NCBI RefSeq assembly: GCF_027596085.1
Contig: NC_072465.1
Coordinates: 17,128,207 to 17,192,206, forward strand
Length of the DNA: 64,000 nt
Direction of reading: 5' to 3'
Origin: Anoplopoma fimbria
Lineage: Eukaryota > Chordata > Actinopteri > Perciformes > Anoplopomatidae
Shown: positions 45,143 through 56,630 of the stretch, piece by piece
Layout of the letters: each line of letters starts with the position of its first letter
How positions within the stretch are numbered: the first letter of the stretch is position 1
Made by a program: the position numbers and the translations under genes
Notes under the pieces: model-generated
Databases searched by the model: none
What the model saw: only the letters and a program-made list of their open reading frames with translations
Told to the model about the DNA's origin: nothing

Positions 45143-47863
45143 TTAAAGCTTGCCCTTCTTTAGGATCTTGTCAAGAGATCGTCTGTCCTTTTCTGGAACG
45201 ATCTTTGCCCACAGGCTCAGAAAGTCCCTGTGGATGGACAGATCCTTGAGGATCATTTTTCCATGGTTTCTGATGGAGGAATTTTAATTAAAAATTTTCA
45301 CAGTATTCAGATAAATACAATTATGAAAATAGTACACTTCATGTAGGTTATAACCTGTTAACCCACCTCACTTCTGGTGCAGCATCCACACACATTTTAG
45401 AGACCGCAATCAGGAAGCGTTTAGTGAAACTCCTTCCTTCTGTCAACACATGGGCTGCTCCAAACCTGTCTGCCAGCTGGTGCAGGTATTGTGCCACACT
45501 CCTTCTTACTGCAACACAACGGTGGCTGAGGAGGGACAAAGAACAAATATTAAACAAACAAATCAAGTCAGTATATGTCATTTAATCTAATTTCATTTTG
45601 TTTTAACGCTGATAAAATACACGCTGCCTCTTCTCTCCTCTTACCTCAGCCCTGTGTTCAACAGAGCCGTCATGACCCGAACATGGCTGCAGTTCTCCAC
45701 CATGGCGTCCAGTGCGAGATTGGCCTGCTGCTGAACAAAGGTGTTTGTCGTCTGGGCCAGTTTCAACAGCAGGGCTCGGCCTGTCCCTTCTACCTCGGGG
45801 TCCATGGCCTCCTGGAGGTCAACATATAACTGAGCCAAGGTGTTCATGGCTTCACAGGCCACTGTTGAGCGCAGGTTATGCACCTGTAAAGTAAGAGTAA
45901 ACATCAACAGTCCAGACTTATCAGCACATGTAGGCGAAGGAGGAGTACATGAGACACAAAGATGAAAACAAAAACACAGAGAGGAATGTGTGTACAATAC
46001 CTCCTCAATGAGAACCAGACAAACTTCATGCAGTTTGGTCTTCAGGGTCTCTGAGTGGTGCTGTGCCAGAGCTTGAATCGTTTTTAAGCCATCAATTTCT
46101 TTCATCCTGTAAGTTTACATGACAAAAATGAAGCTGAGTAGCCGCACTGTACATCACAAATTGATGTTCTGTTTAAACTATTACTGCAAATGTCACCAAC
46201 TTTAAATGTAAAGTATAATTAAATGCAATTTTACGCTTTACTAAGATGCACCAACTGATGAAAGCCACAGCTCACAACATTTACAGAGTGTATTGGTGTC
46301 AAACTGACGGGTTTATTGTTAAATTTACTAGCTGCAACATAAGGCCCTGAAGTAAGATCGCTGCTCTGGTTTAACAAGTAGTGTCTTACCAGTCGTCTGA
46401 GGAGAGCAGCTTGAAGCAGACTGACATACTCTCCACAGGGTTGGTCAACGGCTGCAGCTGAATCTTGTTTGCAGTCTGGAGGCTGCAGTCACTGGCTGCC
46501 TTTTGGCCTGGTGAACAAAAAAATACTCTGTCAAAGCATTGTACTTACTGTAGCTACTGTAATTCTTTACAATAATGAATGAGAAGTCCAAGTTCACAGC
46601 TTGTTCTACAACTATTCACTTTATATATTATTTTACCTGCACCACTGACGACTTTTGCAGGGCGCAGGGACAATCGAGTTCTCCTTTTCTTGGATTGGGG
46701 AACTGTCGGCGGGGTGGGGGCCAAAGTTGGCAAAACGGGTGTCATTTGAGGAACAACTGCAGGGGTCATCTTGGACACTACTGGGGTTCGAGGTGAAGGG
46801 ACCGGATTAATTAGCCCCAGTTTTTTCGCAAAAGCCTCCACTTTGTTTTTTTTAGTTTTTAGCTCCTTGTCTGTTGAGATTAAAGGCAAAATAGACATCA
46901 CATATTTTCAACTCTACTTTTACTCGAGGGAAAATTTGAATGCAGGTGTTGTGTCAAAAGGTTTGAGCAGAAAAAAATATTATGTTAGGCACAACAGTGT
47001 GTCTTCAGAAGAACTGACCTGCTCCGCTGAGTTTGGCAGAAAACACAGGCAGACGAGACATTCTTCTCCTGGACAGTTGTACTGGTTTAGTAGGAGGAAG
47101 AGTTGGTCTCAATGCATCCTCAATTGGACAAATGTCCCTCAGCTCACTGGGTGTGTAAGTATCTTCACAGCTGAGGCTGGACACAGAGCGGAGGGAAGCA
47201 GTTGGGCTCCCGTCTCTGCATGCCTTACATGTAAGTGTAGCCATCTGACCAACAAACACCTTGTCCCAGAAGTAGTCCTCCTCCTCATCCAAACTTCTAA
47301 GACGCCACTGGTTTCTGTCAATGTACTCCATGTTCAAATGAGGTGCATCTAAAAGAGGGCTGAGTCTTCCTCCTCGCCGAGGGCATTTTGTGCTTTCTCT
47401 GGGAAAAGCTGGTGGTCGATGTGAAGGCAGGGTGACGTTCTGAACAGAGAGTCCCAGTCTCCTCCGAACAGCATCATTTCGGGCCTTCTCTGCAGCGCAC
47501 AGCCTTTCTGCTTGTCGGATAGTTGCAGCCCTCTTAGCACTCAAAGACCACTGTATGTCCAGGATGCTGGACTCACTGGTGATACCATCAGGGTTCTCAT
47601 GTCTGTACTGACTCCCAGTTTGCTGTGGAAATGAAGTAAAACAAAATATGGTTGATCTATTTTGACTCAGTTCTTCAAAAGATGAGAATACTGGTCAGAG
47701 AAGTTTCCAGAGCAATCAACTGCTCTATATGCATCTATGAAAAACTCTCAGGTATGAAGATAAAGAAGGTCAGAGATTTGTTCAGGCGGTTACTTACATC
47801 AACATCATCGCCGTTCCTCCTCGTAAATCTACGAAAGGAGTTTGATGTTTTTTGATTCTCCAT
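45143..47863 (-). CDS. TOG-domain protein of the FAM179/TOGARAM (Crescerin) type
   Basis: Eight coding exons: 47863-47798, 47622-47019, 46870-46637, 46507-46390, 46106-46001, 45883-45645, 45525-45367, 45269-45143. They sum to 1653 nt, 550 aa, with all junctions GT-AG and in frame. The N-terminal half is basic and low-complexity (MENQKTSNSFRRFTRRNGDD). Exon 3 is proline/threonine-rich. Exons 4-8 (~320-545) form one TOG-like array of HEAT repeats, for example DDWMKEIDGLKTIQALAQHH, NLRSTVACEAMNTLAQLYVD and CVAVRRSVAQYLHQLADRFG. This resembles the C-terminal TOG of TOGARAM2 (FAM179A), which binds tubulin in ciliary or axonemal microtubules. A single TOG and 550 aa make it shorter than mammalian TOGARAM1/2. 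It could be a truncated paralogue. The gene converges with rbm5. Confidence 0.82.
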
Positions 47864-48072
47864 CACTTCCAAAAAAGTCACAATTAAATTGTCCACAAGT
47901 AGAAACAACAAGTAGACTGCTTTCTCTCAGTGAGATCAGTATGTGACTGGCTGGTTCCTGGTTCTCAGTGCCTTATAGTGCATGAACATGTTCTATGGAT
48001 GGTCACTATTAAGAGATGTCACATAGAATCGGAACACGGAACATTCTTAGCTGTTTTGTGTGTTCTGTGCTG

Positions 48073-48188
<116 letters not shown>

Positions 48189-48978
48189 ACACACTGAATA
48201 TATTCTATATACTGAAGATGTAACATAAGTATTATTGTGTATACTATATTTTGTCTCAAAAAGTGGTTCAAATTGAAGGACAGAAACAATCCTGGTCCAG
48301 ACTCACCTGCCAACATCTGCATATATTCAGCTGTTTTGTGTAAATTTCCACTCTCTCTTCCATCTGTAAATCCTTGAGCATCCCTAATTGATTGATTTCA
48401 GTGGCCAGTGCGCAATGCAAGGGTACTTTTAAATTTACCGATTTTAAACACCCCCATTCAGGCAGGAAAATCCCCTTTATTGGGGTTATTTCTTGCATTA
48501 CAAAGATGTTATTTAGATTATCTCATGCCAGTGTAGCAAATACTATATGTGGGCAAAAATAAGCGTACCATTAGGGAAAGATTCATAAAAAATACATACC
48601 CTGTATCAGCACATTTCATTAAGGCTGGTCATGCAATTTCTGATAACTGTTACACGGGATTAGGGAAGAGTTATTTGTTCTAAAGGAGGGGGCAATTTTG
48701 ATAGATAGGCTTTTTGGATGTATCACTTAAATTTCCTTACACCTAATGGCCTAAATGTGGATTTTGATTTAAAACCCTTTTTCTGACCTTGTATTGGATT
48801 TATCGTCTTTAAGTAGATAGATATAGGTACCTTCCCTCTGTCTCTGTCCTTATGTGTTTTTACTTCTTTATTCTACATGAACTTGAGATTTTACGTCTAT
48901 TCCTTGAAGTATCTTCCTTAAGAAACCCAGATTTGAGACAGGGGTGTCTGGTTTTTCCTTAAATAATATCTGTCATCT

Positions 48979-49240
48979 CTTAACACCTGTTCTGTTGAAG
49001 CTAGTGTGATGTACATAAAGATCTATTACTGCTGAAGTTGAATTGCAAAATTGAAATCAAAAAGCGTCTGCCTTAAGTGACTTTAGACTTTAGTAGGCTG
49101 TAGTTGTTAGTAATGTTATGTTTTATAAGAAAGTTCCTGATACGTCCAACTATCAGTATGATGAGTCCTCTTGTTACTATTATGATCCTAAAAGTGGGCC
49201 TCTACTATGATATTAACACTCATGTAAGTAGTGCACAGAC
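48979..49240 (+). pseudogene. Decayed duplicate of rbm5 coding exon 16 (OCRE) and flanking introns
   Basis: 49134-49223 matches rbm5 exon 16 (41412-41500): ttcctgatacgtcca, gatgagtcctct, tactattatgatcct and aacactcatgtaagtagtgc appear in order. The upstream stretch near 48979-49020 matches rbm5 intron 15 (acacctgt...ctgttgaag...atgtacataaag). The copy has a one-base insertion (agtgggcct against actggcct) that shifts the frame, followed by stop codons. Neighbouring exons are absent. It is a partial segmental duplication, now a pseudo-exon. Confidence 0.85.
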
Positions 49241-52200
49241 AGAATTATAATTGTCCACCAGGTCAATATCAATACTACCAGCGCAAACTGGGGTTTTCTA
49301 TTGTAATCCTGAAAGTACCACCTCAGGCAGGGTGTTTGCTGCATGTTTGCTCATCGTAAAATAAACTATAAGGAACTTACATTTTTTGTGTAGGTTTTGT
49401 TAATCCCTGTGGACAGCGTTTTAGAAGCTACATTATGAGACAGACCGTCTGTATGTGCAGTGTCATTTTCATGATTTTTAACAATTCTAAAGCAGTGAAG
49501 TCAACTAATTAACAATTAATACAAAACAATTGCTAAATGCCTGTCTGTTCAACTATTGTCAGTTTTAAGGTGTTGTAGTGAGCGTGCCCTTCCACAAGAG
49601 GACACCTGGTAAAGGCCATGTCCTCACCCTGCTCAGGTGTCCCTCAGCCAGACACCAAATGTTTTTCAGCTCCTGTGCTTCAGTTGTTGACCTTGCACTT
49701 TAATCTTCCTTTGAAGGTGACACAGAAAATATTTGCCCAGTGACATAGAGCTGGAAAGCCAGATTCCGTAGTTATTATGTTACACTGTCTGTCATTATTG
49801 ATAAATAGAGTGAACGTTTCTGCACACATGATGTCAGGATTTGCAATGTCCTGCTTCCTGCTTAACCTCATTATAACCACTGATAGCTCCATATTAGTCA
49901 AAGTGCTGGTGCTCTGTCTATTCCTTTGAGGTACTTTTGTGCAATAATGTAAGCAATCCACTGGAGTCTGTCGCTGTTTATTTTATACTGAGGATCAGTG
50001 CAAGATAAGTACTGTGTGTAATAATAGCAATCTGTGTATAAAGGTAAATATTTTTTGAGTTAAGAAGCCACAGTAAAATTACACTCAGCATACAGAAACC
50101 TGCAGAACTCTTACTTAATGATACTTTTAACCCAGCTTCCCATCTTCTTTTGTTTTAAACACTTATAGCAGCCTGTAATTTATCTTAATTTATCCTAGTG
50201 TATTGTGTTTTGGCTACTCCGTGATAAGTTTAAGAAATAAAATCTATTTTGTTGCTCCCAGTGTCTTTTGTTTAAAGAGATCATTACCCTCTGAGTTCAA
50301 GGTCTTTGTTTGTGCATCTATTTGTTCGTGGAAAGAGATGAAGAGAAAACTGTAACCATCCTGTAAATGGAGAATGAAAGGTTGTTATTTATTAGATACT
50401 GCATACGCTTCCCATTGTCAAACTGATCTGTGAAAGGTCCATTCACCTGGGCCTGTGCATTTTGTTGCAAGGATCTTGTTCGTTCACACAAAGAGGTGGT
50501 CAGTTTGCCTGTCTCTGTGGTGGTGGTTCTTATACAAACAAAGTGTGTTTCACAATGGAACATAATACAATACATCCCTTGGGTTACTTCTTGGACCTCT
50601 TGGTGCCTCATGGTTTGATACTCTCACCTCTCGGGGAGAAATCTTCACATCCTCCTCTGTTACATAAATACAGTGTAGCAATACAGCCTAACTCCTGCAG
50701 TATGAGGTAGAAACTCTGCTCTTATATTCCCATCCTGCTTCTCACAAATATCAAACATTGTTCTGCGGCTTGAGAAAGATGAGCCATATCCCTCTCTCTA
50801 TGAAGGGGCTTACGTAATTCTTTCAAATAAACTCTCTTGTGCTGAGTTCGTGTAGAGTGCTGTAGTGTGTGAGCAAGCCTGTCCAATATTTTGATATGAC
50901 CAACTGATTCAATGTTATGTTATTTATAATATGCAGTATATTATTAAAGTAATGTAATTCTCATACAACCTGGGATCCCATCAGACAGCACCAGGGAAGT
51001 TTTGTGGTTGTTGAATGAGAGTGAGACAGAGTTACAGAGTTACAACATACAAAGAGACATACATAAATGCATTTCAACATACCAAAATATATTTTACAAT
51101 ACATATTTTGCCTTTTAACATTTTGAGCAGAATTGGGGTCATCAGGTATGCACCCTCTCATTTAGGGAGGCGGACCGACTACACCATGACGGTTCAATAA
51201 CGTGTTAGTTAATAATAGTATTCTTTCACTGATTTTGCCCCCAATATGAAGCCATCAGTTTTTTCTATGTCTGTTCATTAGATAATGAGTCTGAAAAGTC
51301 AGAAGAAAAGTGTCACTGTCTATAAAGATCTACAAAGATCATCAGTCATTAAGCCCCTTCTGAACTACTATTCAGAGATGACCCAGTGGATAGAAATGTA
51401 AACAAGCATTAAATTATGTAAACTGTTGAACATTTGTATCCTCAAACCTTATCAAGCCAAAGCGGCCTCTAGAGGTCGCTAGAATAGCCAATTATCCACT
51501 CTAATTAATTAAGAATCTAGTTACTGTTTGGTTGCTTGTGCTGGACACTTTACAGTGATAACTTTGTAAAATACATTGTAGATGTGTCTATGTGATGATC
51601 GTTGTCTGTCATGGGTTTAAATATATTGATATAGTGTCACAGTACTTTATTTTATGTTTTGTGTTACTATTTGTTACATGATCTTGTGTTGCAAATGTTA
51701 TGGTTAGCTAAAAACAACTTTCCATGTTACTGGGAATTGCAGTTCCATTATATTCCGCTGTCTATGTGAGTAGTTATTTACTGCTGATATTTCAATTTTA
51801 GGTATTCCCAACTTGGTGACCTCACATATGCCTTATCCCATAACCATCCTCATCATTGTTTTTATGGACTTTGGTTGAGCTTGCCGTGCAACTATGCATT
51901 TGAAATCAATTAGTGAATTCATTTATTACATGGTATTACTCTGCCAGATGCAAAAGGTGACCTCTTCACCTCAGTATTAAGTGTCCGGGCAGCTTTTGTT
52001 TCTCATGAGTGAAGCTCTCCAGATTCCAAGCTCTTAACAGGTGCCAAATCTCAGGCGGCTCCTTGCTGGGAGTTGCTGGATCAGATGCACCAGGCAGAGA
52101 GAGGGAAGTAGAAAAGTCTGAGAAATGGAAATATACCACAACATCACTGTAGGGTACTGATTTATTAAATTGCCCTGAAGTGTATGTGGAGAAAGTGGAG

Positions 52201-52440
52201 TTTATGCCACTAGTATCCCAAAGTCCTATTCAAATGTTTATATACTTCCTACTACTAATTAATTATATGACAAAGATATCGACTATAATTATCTCCATCA
52301 TGATGTCCTTTGATTTACGCACTATATTATTCCGCGGCGTTGTGCGTGTTATCACTCCCATATAAGCAGAAATATTTCATAGCAAATGCAAAAGTAACCA
52401 CTGGCACAATCTCTGCTTTCCCTTGTACCTCACTCACCTA

Positions 52441-52447
52441 TATAAAA
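52441..52447 (+). promoter_or_regulatory. Possible TATA box of the SLC38 gene
   Basis: TATAAAA, followed 25 bp later by a TG tract (52469-52496) and a GC-rich stretch. It lies about 340 bp upstream of the presumed first exon's donor. A plausible promoter, but no transcript support exists here. Confidence 0.35.
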
Positions 52448-52464
52448 CATCAGCTCAGCTATAG

Positions 52465-52468
<4 letters not shown>

Positions 52469-52496
<28 letters not shown>
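52469..52496. repeat. (TG)n microsatellite with adjacent G-run
   Basis: About 14 TG units followed at 52505-52513 by nine G residues and GGCGG-type GC-rich sequence. It lies near the presumed SLC38 promoter. Confidence 0.85.
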
Positions 52497-52500
<4 letters not shown>

Positions 52501-52599
52501 TGTGGGGGGGGGGCGGTGGTGAAGGAGGCGGATCCGATGCGACCCCCACGGTGGAGCCTCAGAGGGTTTTACAATGCCTCCCATTTCTTAAAAAGCGCA

Positions 52600-52788
52600 G
52601 TTTTGTTGCCGCTTACCTCAAGAGCGACAGTCCGAATGAGCGAATAAAACACGCAAAAAGTAGATAGTAGCACGAGAAACAGAGAAGACAACGAGGAGAC
52701 ACGCAAGGAGACCATTTATTTTGACCATCACATTTACTTGTACTCATCAAAGGAATTAACTTGGAAGCTTCGTGACAAGAACCCTTTG
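52600..52788 (+). other. Possible non-coding first exon of the SLC38 gene
   Basis: A GC-richer stretch without an open frame ends in a strong donor ccctttg|gtaagact at 52788/52789. The next acceptor on the plus strand that fits is ctgtcccag|ATATTG at 61138/61139, 78 nt before the SLC38 start codon. A long first intron with a 5' UTR exon is common for SLC38 genes. The upstream end is a guess. Confidence 0.35.
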
Positions 52789-55287
52789 GTAAGACTGAAC
52801 AAATTGGATTTTTTTTTTTTTAAACAGAAAAAACAACAACAACGTTTTGCTTGGGATGATACAGCTCTGTTTGACATCATGTCTTTTTTTTTATTCAACC
52901 GGTTTTATTGAAAGGTTGGGGTGAAATAGTATTTTTTACAACCTTGGATGTATGATTTTTCTCTATCACACTGGGGTGAAATGTGGGGTTATAATGAAAA
53001 CAGACAGGGAACTATGAGTATTGCAGCCTATAGATCACTTGGCACACTATAGGCCCTTTTAAGCATATGGCTTTGTTTCCTATTGAGAGGTGATCAATGA
53101 AGAAAGAATGGTATGTATTGGGTCCCCCTGCAGTGAGCGCCAAGTCCAGATGTCAGGACCATGTGCCTCAAGGACTCAGTGACATATATTGTCCATCTAT
53201 TGTCTGAGCACTCGTGTTACATTTTTTTAATCTTTCTCTAATACACGTCGGATCAGCTTGCAGGTTAAGGTCGCCTTGCAACAGGTAAAAATAAACAGCT
53301 TGATGGATGGGATTAGTCTACGTGGCCAATGTGTGACTCAAAACAGATATTACCTTTGTTTGGTGAAAGTGTTGCGCAAATGTTTCCTTGTTTGATTTAC
53401 GTGTGTGGGTTTTTCCTCACAAGCAGCTGTAATCACTGAATCAAACATATCAATATCTGTTGACGTCTGTTGCTCGGTAACTTGAATTACTTTGAGAGGA
53501 GAAAAAAAAAATACCTTTCCTGCCATGAACTCAGTTTATACCTTACTGTGTTGGGGGGTTACCAAGCCACATGGCATGGAGTTATCGCAAAGACAATTTC
53601 CTTTTCCTCCTACCACCAAAACCACATCCGACCCAAACTAATAGCCCAATTTGTTTTATATAGAAGTCCACCGGACAGTCTATGTCAGGACTGCCTAATA
53701 TAGACACCAGTAGCTTCAACAACCAGTAACAGCCTTTTAAAGCGCTTTGCCTTTGTTATTATCAGCTAAATATACCCATGTGGAGGAAGAGCGCCCTGTG
53801 TGGGAAGTTAAAGCTGCACACTCGCTGCTTACTGAGCCTGTTACATGTAATATTGTGTTAATATTGTGTGCCTGAAAGTAATGGCTGAGAGGAAATGTTC
53901 ATTTTCCCTCCTTCATTCTCCTTCATGAGTATGTGATAGGCTGTATTTTAGAGATCTTAATGTTCTACGGTTTTCTTTGAGCAATGTTTATAAATGCATG
54001 AGGGACAGTGATCTGAATGCCATGCTGTTTCTTGTCTTTTTATCATGTTGAATACCATCTACTATTTCATGATCGTCATCAGGTGTGCTGTTGCAATGCT
54101 CAATGTTAGAACTGCTCACAAGTGTGTTGGACCTTGGCTTACTTGGAAAACAGTGGGAGTAAAAATTTGTATATTTCTGTGCAACAACTGCTGTACTGAT
54201 TGTGTGAAATAAGACACTCAACCCACAGTGGCTCAGATGCAGGTGTTGAATAGTCATCATGGAAAACTGTGGTTGTACTGATAAAAACATGAAACATTAC
54301 AAGTGTGAGGCACTTAGAGTTAAATTAGAAAAAAAGTTTTGATATACCAATCATATTAAGCCTGAAATCAATTCATAAATTCTGGGATTCAAATAGAGTG
54401 TCCAGAGAACTTCAGTGTGTGTACTCAAGGTGGATGTGGCTGAGGGTACATGTTTTTGACTTTGGCCCCTATCTAAACACCAACACCATATATGGGATTT
54501 GATGCTGGGTTCATCACAGTGGAGAAAGAGCAGATAAGCTCGCCTGCGGTCAGTGACCCCAGCATGCGCAATGATCGAAGTGGCTGAGAGTTTTAGGGAG
54601 GAACTGGCAGGTGCTCGGCATGTGGAGGCCGATGTTTTATCCATGTGGGAAAGCAGCCAGCTGTTCTCCTCCGTCACACTGAAGGGACCTGTGAATATCT
54701 GCGTCTGACTCAGCCAAAGTGTTAAGTGTCAGACACTCCAGAGGTTATTATTGTCATTGGGCTCATAATCTGTGTGACTGAACTTGACCACATCATGTGC
54801 TGCTATTTATATTTAAGTCATTGGAAAGTGCTTTGTTAATGTTGTGTATGGAAATTGATGAATTGCATTAATTTATTTAATGAGTTATATGTTTTCTGCA
54901 GGCCCTTTGATCTTTTTTGGAAGTTGACCCAACAGATAATGTTATGTTCATCGTCTAATGAGGAAGTTCAAACTGAACTGGCTCTCAGTCCGTTCAAAGA
55001 GCGTTTTTTGTGCTTTCTGGTGTTCTATTACTTAATGGGTAGAAAATTGCCAAAACAAAGATGCCATAAATCAACATAGCATTGAAATTATTTTGAAATC
55101 CGTGATCTTAACATGACAAAAATGAGTGTATATTCTGATACCGGCTTGGTTTACAGTGCCGGCCCACACAGTAGATGCAAACTGTTCTCAAAGTCACAAT
55201 TTGCCCCCATCAACATCTCTCATGTGATGTGTTTCTTTTGTAAATAGTGTGCTCCAGAGGCTCACTGACAACAAATAGACCCGCGAT

Positions 55288-55645
55288 ACATCCATCCATC
55301 CATCTTCCGTAACCGCTTATCCAGTTAAGGGTCGCGGGGGTGCTGGAGCCGATCCCAGCTGTCAATGGGCGAAGGCAGGGTACACCCTGGACAGGTCGCC
55401 AGCCTATCACAGGGCTGACACATAGAGACAGACAACCATTCACGCTCACATTCACACCTACGGGCAATTTCAGAGTCATCAATTAACCTAACCTGCATGT
55501 CTTTGGACTGTGGGAGGAAGCCGGAGAACCCGGAGAGAACCCACGCTGACACAGGGAGAACATGCAAACTCCACACAGAAGGTTGTCTGGCCTGGGAATT
55601 GAACCTGGGCCCCTTCTGAGGCGACAGTGCTAACCACTGTGAGAT
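55288..55645 (-). mobile_element. tRNA-derived SINE (V-SINE/DANA-Mermaid type), second copy
   Basis: Same family as 22086-22430, inverted. On the plus strand it starts with (CATC)n and cttccgtaaccgcttatcc and runs to gacagtgctaaccactgtga, so the tRNA-like head is truncated near the A box. The body matches the first copy closely. The CATC/GATG repeat is the SINE's 3' tail. Confidence 0.85.
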
Positions 55646-56569
55646 ACAGTCTGACAAAAACATGTCACGCTAGAAGTTGTTTTAGATTGTATCTACAACA
55701 CACGTTGTTGTGTATTTATTAACTTTGGTAGCAAATTAAAAGAGATATGTATGCATTTAGATTGTGTCACATAAAGAGGGACCTGTGCTCAAGTCTGAGA
55801 GCGGCCAGATATGCCTTTCTCTGAACCTCCTGCTGCCATCTGTTGTTTGCCAAGCTATTTCTTAGAAAAGTGCTCTTCAGCTTGTCAACACGTACTTGTC
55901 GTTAATGGAAATCAACGGATTACTCATAGTAACTGACAAGGGGCATATTTTTAGTAAAACAAACAGCTTGACTTTCCAATTAGTTTAATTTCAAATAAAT
56001 GGACCAAGATGATATTTGTATATTTGCAGTTTTCCCACTTAAACACATTGTAAAAAAACACTGAAATGCATGTTGTTTGGTATATAATACATATACAACT
56101 TTATTGTTATGGTCATTGTTCCAATCAGCTTTAAAATATTACCCATTTCCTTTATTTTAGAATCTGCCGACACCAGCATGTAATGGCAATTAGCAACTGC
56201 AGAGCTACTTCTTCTGTACTCCTAGAACACCTTTTACAATAAAGCAGTCAGTTTAATTACTAGTTTGCAGATGAAGTGTCGGCAATTAATATTACAAGGT
56301 CAACAACGGCAGGGTTTATTGCAGGGTCACTGCATTAGATTGCACTGAATTTTAAAGGTGTTCTGTGTGTTTGTGTCCATGTACTGTATTACAACCATGA
56401 CTCAGGATGTGCCAGTTGTCAGCCTTATAACATGCATTCGTAGTGCTAATGGTAGCTTGAGCTTAAACTAATGTCTCAGTGGATTTGTACCAATGTTTTA
56501 CTTTAATTGAAGTCATGAAGCTGATTAAATCAAGAGTTCCGGACCTCCGCAGGGGCCCACCAGGGTGCA

Positions 56570-56630
56570 TAAGATAAGATAAGATAAGATAAGATAATCC
56601 TTTATTAGTCCCGCAGCGGGGAAATTTGCA
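56570..56630 (-). repeat. 3' tail of a teleost non-LTR retroposon, copy 2
   Basis: (ATAAG)n followed by atcctttattagtcccgcag and cggggaaatttgca: the reverse complement of the tail seen at 42260-42325 and 61955-62010. Confidence 0.6.

Noticed and set aside
45575..45894. Plus-strand open frames over the TOG-domain gene
   Set aside because: Antisense shadows of minus-strand exon 6.
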